Shown here in pieces: positions 30,638-38,854 of a DNA stretch of 58,338 nucleotides; position 1 is the first letter of the stretch; each line of letters opens with the position of its first letter. The translations under genes were made by a program, and so were the position numbers. Source of the stretch: Actinomycetota bacterium (GTDB lineage Bacteria > Actinomycetota > Actinomycetes > S36-B12); assembly GCA_016870515.1 (NCBI GenBank), contig VGBL01000011.1, positions 1 through 58,338 on the forward strand. The letters are read 5' to 3'. Under the pieces are notes generated by a model, which had not been told where the DNA came from, did no database searches, and saw nothing but the letters and a program-made list of their open reading frames with translations.

Positions 30638-31695
30638 CGCGCACCTCCGACGTGCAGCATCCCAGACCCGCCTTCCACCGACCACGCGCCGGAGGCCACC
30701 CCAATAAGACGAGCAGACTTGAGCTCGGTCTCGTCCCATTCGGCGTCGGCGTCCGATCCCCACGTGATGCCCGCTCCGGTGCCGAAGCGGACGACGTCGC
30801 CTACGCGCCAGAATGTGCGAATCGCAACGGCGAGCTCAGCCGAACCCGCGTCGGCGTCGACCCAGCCGAAGGCACCGCAGTAGATCCCTCGCGGCGCCGG
30901 CTCCAGGTCACCGAGCAGCTTAACGGCGGCGATCTTGGGTGCCCCGGTCACGGACCCGGGCGGGAAGGTCGCCGCGACGATGTCGCGCCACCCCGCGTGG
31001 GGCACGAGATGGCCACTGACCCGCGACACCAGGTGCACGAGCCCGGGGTGCTCCTCGACCGCTAGCAGGTCGGGGACACTGACCGTGCCGGGTGCGCAGA
31101 CCTTCGACAGATCATTGCGCACCAGGTCGACGATCATGACGTTTTCGGCCTCGTCCTTGGACGTCAGGTCGGCTGGCGTGCGCCCGGTGCCCTTGATGGG
31201 GCCGGACGTCAGCCTCTGGCCGTGGCGGCTGAGGAAGAGCTCGGGCGATGCGCACGCGATGTGAACGTCATGGTCGGGTAGGCGCAGCATCCCGCCGTAG
31301 GGGGCCGGATTGCCCGCACACAGAAGTGCGTGCAGGCCACCCACGTCGCCGGCTGCAGGCACGGGCAGGTCCGCCTCCATGACCCGGCACACGTTGGCCT
31401 GGTAGACCGCGCCCTCGGCGATGCGACTGCGAACGCGCTCGACAGCGTCGATGTATCCGCGCCTATCCAGGGACGTGCGCCACTGGCGCGGGCCGTGCCA
31501 CGGACCGGCGACCGCCTCCGGCGATCCCGGCTGCCAGCGATCAAAGCGCGCCAGGACGATGGGCCCCGAATACGGAATGGCGACAGCCCACCGACCCGAG
31601 CCGTCGAGCACCGCCGGATCATCGGAGACGTCGCTCAGCCCGGTGGCTACCAGGCCCCCCGCGTGCGCCGCTGGCTCGCCTGGCCGCACCTTCAT
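30634..31695 (-). CDS. pabB: Aminodeoxychorismate synthase component I
   Basis: 353-residue chorismate-binding enzyme. The catalytic PIKGTGRT motif (Lys nucleophile of PabB, where anthranilate synthase has PIAGT) is at about residue 168, followed by ENVMIVDLVRNDLSKV and FPPGSVTGAPK. Shorter than E. coli PabB because the N-terminal region is reduced, as in other actinobacteria. No glutaminase subunit (PabA) is in the window. ATG at 31695. Confidence 0.92.
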   Translation of the reverse strand: MKVRPGEPAAHAGGLVATGLSDVSDDPAVLDGSGRWAVAIPYSGPIVLARFDRWQPGSPEAVAGPWHGPRQWRTSLDRRGYIDAVERVRSRIAEGAVYQANVCRVMEADLPVPAAGDVGGLHALLCAGNPAPYGGMLRLPDHDVHIACASPELFLSRHGQRLTSGPIKGTGRTPADLTSKDEAENVMIVDLVRNDLSKVCAPGTVSVPDLLAVEEHPGLVHLVSRVSGHLVPHAGWRDIVAATFPPGSVTGAPKIAAVKLLGDLEPAPRGIYCGAFGWVDADAGSAELAVAIRTFWRVGDVVRFGTGAGITWGSDADAEWDETELKSARLIGVASGAWSVEGGSGMLHVGGAR

Positions 31696-31781
31696 GTGAC
31701 CATCCTGGCCCCGCTGGGGCGCTTTGAGCCAGATTCGGCCGGTCGGCTATCGTCGTGGGACTTGGCGGCGATCCCGCCTAC

Positions 31782-31854
31782 GCGGACGTAGCGCAGTTGG
31801 TAGCGCATCACCTTGCCAAGGTGAGGGTCGCGGGTTCGAGTCCCGTCGTCCGCT
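31782..31854 (+). tRNA. tRNA-Gly (anticodon GCC)
   Basis: 73-nt cloverleaf: acceptor GCGGACG/CGTCCGC, anticodon stem TCACC/GGTGA with loop TTGCCAA, T arm GCGGG/CCCGT with TTCGAGT, discriminator T. CCA is not encoded. First of a three-tRNA cluster. Confidence 0.97.
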
Positions 31855-31879
31855 CGAAGGTCCTCACCCCAGGACCTCT

Positions 31880-31950
31880 GGTGGAGTGGCCGAGAGGCGA
31901 GGCAAGGGACTGCAAATCCCTCTACACGGGTTCAAATCCCGTCTCCACCT
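31880..31950 (+). tRNA. tRNA-Cys (anticodon GCA)
   Basis: 71-nt cloverleaf: acceptor GGTGGAG/CTCCACC, anticodon stem AGGGA/TCCCT with loop CTGCAAA, T loop TTCAAAT, discriminator T. CCA is not encoded. 25 nt after tRNA-Gly. Confidence 0.97.
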
Positions 31951-31974
31951 CAGAGCACGACACGCATGACCGCA

Positions 31975-32047
31975 GGGCGATTGGCGCAGGGGCTAGCGCG
32001 CTTCCTTGACACGGAAGAGGTCACAGGTTCAAATCCTGTATCGCCCA
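31975..32047 (+). tRNA. tRNA-Val (anticodon GAC)
   Basis: 73-nt cloverleaf: acceptor GGGCGAT/ATCGCCC, anticodon stem CTTCC/GGAAG with loop TTGACAC, T arm ACAGG/CCTGT with TTCAAAT, discriminator A. CCA is not encoded. 24 nt after tRNA-Cys. Confidence 0.97.
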
Positions 32048-32232
32048 CTCGAAACCCCCGGGTCGCTAACGCGGGCGCAGGCCTTCGCAAGTCCACGCGG
32101 CCTCAACCCTCCCCCGCGACCAATGCGGCTAGTCGCCGCCAAGCCCGCCGATGACGGGCCCGAGGTCGGTATTCGTGTCAGGTATGGACCCGCCAGGAGG
32201 CCGTTTGGGGCGGCTCGCGCCACGTCGTCGGC

Positions 32233-32545
32233 TTACTCCTGGGCCACAAAGGCCCATACGTCGTAGTCGTCGAGCGCCACTCCGCCGAAGCCGCTGACCT
32301 CCAAGGCACACGCGATCTGGGCCCGGTGCTCGGTCGAGTGCAAGCACGCCTGCGTGAGGGTCGTCGAGCGCAGCGCTGAGCGAGGATGGTCCTCGTCTTC
32401 GAACTCCACCCACTCATCGGGCAGCGCCGCCTGGGCGATGAGGTGGTATCGCGATCGGCGAGTCGCGTGCGCAGGCGCTCGACACCGGCAACGTCTCCGG
32501 ACTCGCCACGCGCATAGTCGATGCAGTAGTGGCGACCGGACTGGA
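32233..32545 (-). pseudogene. DinB-family (DUF664-like) remnant, truncated and frameshifted
   Basis: The last 65 residues (HLIAQAALPDEWVEF, LTQACLHSTEHRAQIACAL, DYDVWAF) match the C terminus of DinB-type putative metal-dependent hydrolases, including the TEHRAQ histidine. The preceding family segment (GRHYCIDYARGESGDVAGVERLR) is present just upstream but in a different reading frame, so a frameshift lies near 32445-32460. The N-terminal half is missing and the remnant abuts the stop of the GlsB gene. Not expected to be functional. Confidence 0.6.
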
Positions 32546-32569
32546 GTGGCCGAGTCGCCCCCTGACACG

Positions 32570-32836
32570 CTAGGCGGAACTTCGACGGAAGAGCGCCGCC
32601 ACAATGGCGACGAGGATGACGGCCACCAGGATCTGGACCAGGAACGTCACCCAGCTAAAGCCCCAGTCCTGACCCAGGAACGACGCCCCGATCCAAAGGC
32701 CGACACCCGCACCCACGATGCCGCAGATGATCGTCATGATGCATCCGATGGGCTGCATGCTCGGCACGAGAATTCGCGCGATAAGTCCTATGACGATTCC
32801 CACGCCCAGAATGCTGAAGAACCCGTACATCTGCAT
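32570..32836 (-). CDS. GlsB/YeaQ/YmgE family stress-response membrane protein
   Basis: 88-residue protein with three predicted membrane helices. The family features are visible: IVIGLIARILVPSMQPIG followed by IICGIVGAGVGLWIG. Small members of this family are linked to general stress responses, with unknown mechanism. ATG at 32836 or 32830. No Shine-Dalgarno sequence is seen; a CATAGT hexamer lies 6 nt before 32836. Confidence 0.85.
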   Translation of the reverse strand: MQMYGFFSILGVGIVIGLIARILVPSMQPIGCIMTIICGIVGAGVGLWIGASFLGQDWGFSWVTFLVQILVAVILVAIVAALFRRSSA

Positions 32837-32842
32837 GCGGCG

Positions 32843-32848
32843 ACTATG
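32843..32848 (-). promoter_or_regulatory. Possible -10 hexamer, leaderless start of the GlsB-like gene
   Basis: CATAGT on the minus strand, 6 nt before the ATG at 32836. One mismatch to TATAGT. No -35 or Shine-Dalgarno sequence is visible. Confidence 0.3.
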
Positions 32849-33063
32849 GCATGCGGCGGGACCCAACGGGTGGACTTCGCGTCGTGTTGCCTGGACCCGA
32901 CGCGCTCCTCGGCGTCCCCGAACGGCCCTGTGAGCCTTGTCAGAATCGTGTAAGGGAACGCTGGGGAAGCCCTGTGAGGGAGGCATCCCACGGTTGCGGC
33001 CTGCCACGATCGAGGCATCGCATCGGTGCGCGCCCCCGCGCACCGCCTGACCTGGGAGGTCCC

Positions 33064-33747
33064 ATGGGGATCCGACGCCCGGTGGCTGCCGCCGCAGCCG
33101 CACTTGTCCTCGGCACCGGCGTTGTCGCCACCACCGCTACCACCGCCTCAGCGCACGAGCGCCCGGGCCAGTTGCAGGGCGTGCGGCCCGGACACGGCCA
33201 CCTCGCGCATCAGCAGGGGCACGGCGTGGATCGGTGGCTGGACTCTCACGTCGACCGCACGCTGACCCCGGAGGCGACGGCAGCACTGAAGGCCGCCCGC
33301 CAGTCGGCACGCGAGACGCTGCGGGTGACCCTGGAAGCAGCGGCGGGTGAGTTGGCCGCAAAGGATGCTGCTCTTGCTGCCTATGCAGCGGCCATGTCGG
33401 CGGCCCTCCTGGCCTACGACACTGCGACCCTTCCGGCCGACCAGGTCGCCGCAGTCACCGCCTACCGTGCGGCGATGGCAGCCAACGAGCAGTCATTGCG
33501 AACGGCCTTCACGACGGCGAAGTCAGCGCTGAGGGCCGCCACCGACCCGGCACGTGAGGCGTTTCGTGCGGCCTTGGCCGCGGCGACCACCCGCGAGGAG
33601 CGCCTCGCTGCCGTGGAGTCCTTCCGCGACGCGATGGGCGGGGCCAAGGATCAGTTCATAGCCGCTCTCACGACAGCACGAGACCAGGCCCTTGCCGCCA
33701 CGCAGGCCGCGCGAGCAGTCCTGGAGGCGGCGATCCCACGGTCGTAG
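33064..33747 (+). CDS. Secreted Ala-rich helical protein, function unknown
   Basis: 227 residues. Signal peptide MGIRRPVAAAAAALVLGTGVVATTATTASA, probably cut after the last ASA at about residue 30. A His/Gly-rich stretch (RPGHGHLAHQQGHG) follows at about 40-53 and could bind metal. The remainder is Ala-rich with Ala/Arg/Glu heptad-like repeats, predicted as long helices. No family recognised. ATG at 33064 with GGGAGG 4 nt upstream. Confidence 0.72.
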   Translation: MGIRRPVAAAAAALVLGTGVVATTATTASAHERPGQLQGVRPGHGHLAHQQGHGVDRWLDSHVDRTLTPEATAALKAARQSARETLRVTLEAAAGELAAKDAALAAYAAAMSAALLAYDTATLPADQVAAVTAYRAAMAANEQSLRTAFTTAKSALRAATDPAREAFRAALAAATTREERLAAVESFRDAMGGAKDQFIAALTTARDQALAATQAARAVLEAAIPRS

Positions 33748-33882
33748 GACATCGCTCGGGAAGTGGCCAGCCATGGCCGGCCCCCTCGCCTGTCTCCGTC
33801 GCGTTCTGGCCGCCGGACCAGGCCCTTCGCCCCGTCGGCCCCGATCGTGGGACGATGCGGCCGTCGCACGAGAGGGGCGGGC

Positions 33883-35319
33883 ATGCAGTTCTACGGGCAC
33901 ATCGTCGACGGCCAGGAGGTGCCATCACTGGACGGCGCCACCATGGCCGACGTCGACCCCTACACGCGCGAGCCATGGGCAACCATTGCTCTGGGGGGCA
34001 AGGCCGACGCCGATCGCGCGGTTGCCGCGGCGAAGAACGCCTTCGACAACGGCCCGTGGCCACGCATGGGCTACGAGAAGCGCCAGCAGCTCATGCATCG
34101 ACTGGCCGACCTCATGGAGCAGAACGCCGAAGAACTCGCCATGGCCGACACGCAGGACATGGGCAAGCCGATCACCCAGTCCCGCCATGACGTCGCCCGC
34201 TCGGTGCTCAACGTCCGCTTCTTCGCTGACCACGCGCGCATGTCCGCCGGCGAGGCACTGCCGATGGACACCGGGCACCACGCCTACACCCGATGGGAGC
34301 CGGTGGGCGTCGTCGCAGCCATCTCACCGTGGAACTTCCCGCTCATGCTCGGCACGTGGAAGGTCATGCCCGCTCTTGCCTGGGGCAACACGGTCGTGTG
34401 GAAACCCGCCGAAGACACACCCGTCTCCGCCACGATCATCGGCCGGCTGGCCATCGAGGCGGGATTCCCCCATGGCGTACTTAATGTCGTGCACGGCTAC
34501 GGGCCCGACTCCGCCGGATCAGCCCTCACCGAGAACCCCGACGTCAAGCGCATCACGTTCACCGGCGAATCCGGGACAGGCAAGATAATCAGCGCAGTCG
34601 CGTCTCGCAATCTCACTCCGGTGAGCCTCGAACTCGGCGGTAAGGGCGCCAACATCGTCTTCGACGACGCCGACCTCCACAACGCGGTGCACTGGGCAGT
34701 GGAGGCCATCTTCCGAAACGCCGGCCAGGTGTGCCTGGCGGGCAGCCGCCTCTACGTCCAGCGCGGCATCTACGAGGAGTTCATGGTCCGCTACAAGGCC
34801 GCGGCCGAGGCGCTCGTCGTCGGCGATCCTAAGGACCCGGCGACGACGTTTTCGGCGGCATTGGCCAGCCAGGAGCACTTCACGAAGGTCAAGGGATACC
34901 TCCAGGCAGACTCACTCGGTGGCGGCAGCATCCTGACGGGTGGGCTGGGCGACGGTTGGAGCGTGCGGCCCACGATCATCACCAATGTGCCCCACACGGC
35001 GCGCGTGATGAGGGAGGAGATCTTCGGCCCGGTCACGGTGGCGACGGCGTTCGACACCGAGGCCGAAGCGATCTCGTTGGCCAACGATACCCGTTACGGA
35101 CTCAACGCCATGGTCTTCACCGAGAATCTCTCGCGAGCGCACCGTGTCGCGGCGCAACTCCACGCGGGCACCGTGTGGGTCAACTGCTTCTTCATTCGCG
35201 ACCTACGCGCCCCGTTCGGTGGATTCGGCGAATCGGGTATCGGTCGCGAGGGCGGCAATTTCAGCCGCGATTTCATGACCGAGCCCAAGGCCGTGGTCAT
35301 GCAGATCGACCCCGCCTAG
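33883..35319 (+). CDS. NAD(P)-dependent aldehyde dehydrogenase
   Basis: 478-residue ALDH superfamily enzyme. Cofactor-binding region ISPWNFPLM and WKPAEDTP, catalytic Glu in LELGGKGANIV and catalytic Cys in NAGQVCLAGSR. Overall it resembles the semialdehyde/HpaE-like branch, but substrate cannot be read from sequence. Placed 52 bp before a copper amine oxidase on the same strand, it most likely oxidises the aldehyde that enzyme releases. ATG at 33883 follows GAGGGGCGGG; the open frame to 33763 was not used. Confidence 0.9.
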   Translation: MQFYGHIVDGQEVPSLDGATMADVDPYTREPWATIALGGKADADRAVAAAKNAFDNGPWPRMGYEKRQQLMHRLADLMEQNAEELAMADTQDMGKPITQSRHDVARSVLNVRFFADHARMSAGEALPMDTGHHAYTRWEPVGVVAAISPWNFPLMLGTWKVMPALAWGNTVVWKPAEDTPVSATIIGRLAIEAGFPHGVLNVVHGYGPDSAGSALTENPDVKRITFTGESGTGKIISAVASRNLTPVSLELGGKGANIVFDDADLHNAVHWAVEAIFRNAGQVCLAGSRLYVQRGIYEEFMVRYKAAAEALVVGDPKDPATTFSAALASQEHFTKVKGYLQADSLGGGSILTGGLGDGWSVRPTIITNVPHTARVMREEIFGPVTVATAFDTEAEAISLANDTRYGLNAMVFTENLSRAHRVAAQLHAGTVWVNCFFIRDLRAPFGGFGESGIGREGGNFSRDFMTEPKAVVMQIDPA

Positions 35320-35359
35320 CGCCGACGACGCAGAGCGGGCGACGACCGCAGGCTGGCCC

Positions 35360-35365
35360 TACAGT
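35360..35365 (+). promoter_or_regulatory. Possible -10 hexamer, leaderless start of the copper amine oxidase
   Basis: TACAGT, 6 nt before the ATG at 35372. The only ribosome-site-like bases (AAAGG) lie within 1 nt of the ATG, too near to work, which favours a leaderless mRNA. No clear -35. Confidence 0.4.
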
Positions 35366-35371
35366 AAAGGC

Positions 35372-37255
35372 ATGAAACACCCCCTCGACCCGTTATCGCC
35401 TGCCGAGCTGACATCGGTGTGCGACGTCCTTCGCACCGAGGGGCTGATCGGTGGTCATCGGCTGCTCACGATGCTGCAGCTCGAGGAGCCAGCGAAGGTC
35501 GCCGTTCGAGCGTGGCGACCGGGCGACACGCTGCGCCGCGTGGCTCGGGCGACGCTCTGGGATAGCAATGAGCACACAGTGCACATCGCACTCGTAGCGG
35601 TCGGCGGTGGCGTGCTCGACGTGCAGGAGGCCCCCGGTGCTCTCGCTTCGATTCTCGCGCTGGACTGCCAGCGCGCGAGGGACGCCGTACGCAAAGATGA
35701 GCGGTTCCTCGCTGCACTCGCCCGCCGTGGCATCCTAGACATCGACTCGGTGCACGTCGAGGCCTGGTCATTTGGCTCCGAAGTGCCCGCCGGTATCGAC
35801 TCCACGCGCCGCCTGGTGTGGACTCCGCTGTGGCTGCGACCAGAGCCCGACTCCAACGTTTACGCGCATCCGATCGAGGGCCTGCGTACCATCGTCGACC
35901 TCGACTCGTGCGAAGTGCTGCGCGTCGAGGAGGACGAAGACCCTCCGCCCATCCCACTGACGCCGGGCCCCTACCGGGCCGACCAGACCCACGCGGACGT
36001 GCGCTTGCGCGACCTCGCCATCGTGCAAAAGGACGGCCCGTCATTCACTGTCGACGGCTGGGCTGTGTCATGGGAGCGCTGGCGGCTGCGCGTCGGCTTC
36101 GATCAGCGCGAGGGACTTGTGCTCCACGACGTCCGCTTCGTCGACGAGGGCCGCGAGCGCATAGTCGCCTACCGGATGTCCATCGCCGAGCTGGTGATTC
36201 CCTACGGCGACCGAGCCCCCGGAGCACAGCGCAAGCAGGCCTTCGACACCGGGGAGTTCAGCCTGGGCAACTTCACGAACTCCCTCACACTCGGATGCGA
36301 CTGCCTCGGCGAGATCGTTTACCTCGATGTGGCGGTGGCTGATGCCCTCGGCAATGTGCAGGAGATCCCACAGGCGATCTGCATGCACGAGGAGGATCAC
36401 GGGATCCTGTGGAAGCACACCGATCAGAGCGATCACGTCGAAGTTCGGCGCTCGCGCCGCTTCGTGGTGTCATCGATCGTCACGGTCAACAACTACGAAT
36501 ACGGCTACTTCTGGTATCTCTACCAGGACGGCTCCATCGAGTTCGAGGCCAAACTCACCGGGATCGTGCTCACCACCGCGGGGCAGCCGGGCGCCCCAGC
36601 GCCCTCGGCCACCGAGATCGAGCCGGGACTCCTGGCCCCCTACCACCAGCACATCTTCTGTGCGCGGCTCGACCTTGACGTGGACGGCGGACCGAACACC
36701 CTCGTCGAGGTGGACTCCGAGCCTCTCCCGCCTGGGCCGCTGAATCCCGAGGGTTCGTCTTACACGACCCGCCAGACCGTGCTCGCCCGGGAATCAGCCG
36801 CTCAGCGTGAAGTCAATTCATTCACCGGCCGGTACTGGAAATTGGTCAACCGTCAGGCGACGGGGCATCTGGGCGGACCGGTTGGCTACAAGCTCGTGCC
36901 GGGTGCTGTCACGTGGCCGATGGCGTTGCCCGAATCCGTCATTGGGCGTCGTGCAGCGTTTATGTACCACCACCTGTGGGCAACTCCCAACCGCCGCAAC
37001 GAGCGATACCCGGCGGGCGAGTTCCCCTACCAGCACGCGGGTGGTGCAGGGCTGCCTGAGTGGACGGCGCAGGACCGCCCTCTCGAGGACACCGACGTTG
37101 TGCTGTGGCACGTCTTTGGCACCAACCACATCCCCCGCTCCGAGGACTGGCCGGTGATGGCTGTCGAGCGCACCGGGTTCATGCTCAAGCCAGTGGGCTT
37201 CTTCCGACGCAACCCCGGCATCGAGGTTGCCCCTCCTGGTGCCCACTGCCACTGA
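35372..37255 (+). CDS. Copper-containing primary amine oxidase
   Basis: 627-residue quinoprotein amine oxidase: R-CH2-NH2 + O2 + H2O gives aldehyde, ammonia and H2O2. The TPQ-forming tyrosine is in VNNYEYGY (about residue 377, consensus NY[DE]Y). The catalytic base is in FDTGEFSLG. Two copper-binding histidines are in YHQHIF and the third in GTNHIPRSEDWPVM. N-terminal D2/D3-like domains precede the catalytic D4 domain, and length is normal. The physiological amine (tyramine, phenethylamine, histamine or a polyamine) is not determined. Confidence 0.93.
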   Translation: MKHPLDPLSPAELTSVCDVLRTEGLIGGHRLLTMLQLEEPAKVAVRAWRPGDTLRRVARATLWDSNEHTVHIALVAVGGGVLDVQEAPGALASILALDCQRARDAVRKDERFLAALARRGILDIDSVHVEAWSFGSEVPAGIDSTRRLVWTPLWLRPEPDSNVYAHPIEGLRTIVDLDSCEVLRVEEDEDPPPIPLTPGPYRADQTHADVRLRDLAIVQKDGPSFTVDGWAVSWERWRLRVGFDQREGLVLHDVRFVDEGRERIVAYRMSIAELVIPYGDRAPGAQRKQAFDTGEFSLGNFTNSLTLGCDCLGEIVYLDVAVADALGNVQEIPQAICMHEEDHGILWKHTDQSDHVEVRRSRRFVVSSIVTVNNYEYGYFWYLYQDGSIEFEAKLTGIVLTTAGQPGAPAPSATEIEPGLLAPYHQHIFCARLDLDVDGGPNTLVEVDSEPLPPGPLNPEGSSYTTRQTVLARESAAQREVNSFTGRYWKLVNRQATGHLGGPVGYKLVPGAVTWPMALPESVIGRRAAFMYHHLWATPNRRNERYPAGEFPYQHAGGAGLPEWTAQDRPLEDTDVVLWHVFGTNHIPRSEDWPVMAVERTGFMLKPVGFFRRNPGIEVAPPGAHCH

Positions 37256-37724
37256 CTGCCATCGGCTCAGTGATGAGGCTCTCACTGGAAGGGACCGTGA
37301 GCTGGATCTGCGTGGAGGACTCCTCATGCAGGACGATGGGTACGGCTCCAGGGATGCCTCCAGACGACCGCGCAACAGATGAATGTCTTGCCCCTGGGCG
37401 CCCTGGCCCCGCAGACCGCCAGGTAAGGGATTTGTTGATGAACCTACCCTCACCTCACGAGAATGCGAACTGTCTACGCAGTCGCCCCGGGGAGGTGACT
37501 CCGGATGTAATCATGATGAGTGCGTTGCTCCACCCCTGAGCTACGGCGGCGGCTATCGCCCGGTGCGGGATGCCCGCGGCCGCGAACAGGTGCGCGAGCG
37601 ATGGGACTTGAGGGTGAGTCATTGGCCAGCTCACGCGCGTGCCGGGAATCGCCGGGGCTTCCTCGGCTCTGCCGCGGGTGCCAGCGCCTGAAGTCTCTGC
37701 GTCTTGCATCGACAGTGTGAGAAG
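37256..37724. other. Gene-free stretch, 469 bp
   Basis: No credible gene; the open frames here lack starts with ribosome sites and known motifs. It holds a 37-nt tRNA-like 5' half on the minus strand (37514-37550) and a short imperfect palindrome near 37480-37500 (AGTCGCCCCGGGGAGGTGACT). Both suggest past recombination. Confidence 0.5.
37514..37550 (-). other. tRNA 5'-half remnant with CAT in the anticodon position
   Basis: The minus strand reads GCCGCCG-TA-GCTC-AGGGGTG-GAGC, then ACGCA and loop CTCATCA: acceptor 5' strand, D arm and anticodon-loop start of a tRNA with CAT at 37516-37518. Nothing downstream pairs with the anticodon stem or the acceptor. The break at the anticodon loop is where many tyrosine integrases recombine, so this may be the relic of an attachment site. 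tRNA identity is not certain. Confidence 0.4.
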
Positions 37725-38495
37725 TCACCCGATGACAATCACGTCGTCGCCGACGCGGATCTCCCCGGGCTCGACGCACCGTGCGTAGACACCGAAGTTG
37801 AAGCCGGCGCCGAAGACCGATTTCTGCCGGCCGCGGTACTTGCCGATGAGGGTGAGGGTTTTGAGGTCGACGACTCCGGTGTCGGGGTGCCGGGTCGTGC
37901 CTGCGCACCGCTGCACGGGATCGCCTCCCACGAGTGTGGCATCGCCGATTCGGATACCTCTGCCGAGCCACGTGTCCTCGACATGCGGCAGGCCCCCGTC
38001 GAACTCGATGAGCATGCGGAAGCGGCGCGCATCGACGGGCACTCCGGCGACATGACTAAGTTGATCAATGGACCCAGTGCCGACGAGCGTAAGTGGCTCG
38101 ACATCGTGCCCGCGCAACGAATCCGTGGCCTGCACGAGCATCAAGGGGCGCCCTGCGCGCGCGGAGAGGATCTCGGAGAAAGGGCCCTCGACGATGCGGC
38201 CGGGCGCGGTACGGAAGGCAAAGAAGTCGGCATCCAGCCCATCGCCGAGGCGAACCTGGTCGTCCGCGAGCACCGTGTCCCCCTCGCGCAGCACCAGCCG
38301 CCGAGACGCGGCGTCGTAGTCGGCGGTGATCCCGACGAGCGCGCCGGTCTCGCTCACGGAGACCAGAGAGGGTCGTGCGTTGGCGAGGTAGAACAGCCGA
38401 TCGCCCGCAGCCCCCGTCTCGTCGACGCGGACTGATTGTGGATGGTGAAGGGATAGGCCCTTGATGGGAGTGGTCGACAGTCGGGTCACGCGCAT
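37725..38495 (-). CDS. MOSC domain-containing protein
   Basis: 256-residue protein with an N-terminal beta-barrel (TRLSTTPIKGLSLHHPQSV) and a C-terminal MOSC sulfurase-type domain with a conserved cysteine in VQRCAGTTRHP. MOSC proteins act in molybdenum-cofactor sulfur transfer or in reduction of N-hydroxylated compounds (mARC, YiiM). No partner is adjacent, though a molybdenum hydroxylase region starts 15 kb away. ATG at 38495 gives the usual N terminus; an in-frame ATG at 38513 is an alternative. Confidence 0.83.
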   Translation of the reverse strand: MRVTRLSTTPIKGLSLHHPQSVRVDETGAAGDRLFYLANARPSLVSVSETGALVGITADYDAASRRLVLREGDTVLADDQVRLGDGLDADFFAFRTAPGRIVEGPFSEILSARAGRPLMLVQATDSLRGHDVEPLTLVGTGSIDQLSHVAGVPVDARRFRMLIEFDGGLPHVEDTWLGRGIRIGDATLVGGDPVQRCAGTTRHPDTGVVDLKTLTLIGKYRGRQKSVFGAGFNFGVYARCVEPGEIRVGDDVIVIG

Positions 38496-38541
38496 TGCGT
38501 AACCATGGCACATCCACTCCGCCTGCAGCGGACCGCGGTGG

Positions 38542-38785
38542 CACCAGGGCGGCCATGCCCGCCGTCACCGGCGCGACCATCGATGTGCCGCTCAGCGACT
38601 CGCCTCCTGCCCAGGTGCCCACAGCGGCGGGGAAGATCGTGCCGCCCAGCACGCTCACGTCGGGCTCGACGTTGCCCGCTAGGGCGGTGCCGCGCGGAGT
38701 GGAGTCCGTTGGCGTGGCGGTCGGGTCCGCGGGCCCGGAGAAGATCGCCTCAGTGGTGGCGCAATCGCTTGCAGTCCTGGTGGGG
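38542..38785 (-). pseudogene. Subtilisin-like (S8) protease fragment
   Basis: About 80 codons on the minus strand, upstream of the MOSC gene. They contain the active-site serine motif GTSMVAPVTAGMAAL and the preceding family region (GTALAGNVEPDVSVLGG, a PDVSAPG-like block). The Asp and His halves of the catalytic triad are absent, there is no start codon, and the reading frame runs into the MOSC gene in another frame. The fragment looks like what is left after a deletion. Confidence 0.6.
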
Positions 38786-38841
38786 TGACGACGCGCCCCT
38801 GGGCTGGCCGGAGTGGTTGGGCAGGTGCCTGCGCCGAGCTC

Positions 38842-38847
38842 TATAGT
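38842..38847 (+). promoter_or_regulatory. Probable -10 hexamer, leaderless start of the Rieske oxygenase
   Basis: TATAGT at 38842-38847, 7 nt before the ATG at 38855. A weak -35 (TTGGGC, 38817-38822) lies 19 bp upstream. No Shine-Dalgarno sequence precedes the gene, so initiation at the ATG itself is likely. Confidence 0.45.
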
Positions 38848-38854
38848 TCATCGC

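Noticed and set aside
37383-37691. 102-codon open frame in the gene-free stretch
   Set aside because: No ribosome site, Arg/Pro-rich composition typical of chance frames, and it overlaps the tRNA half.
38065-38658. Open frame joining the subtilase fragment to the MOSC gene
   Set aside because: Only the first 39 codons show homology; the remainder is a shadow of the MOSC gene in another frame.
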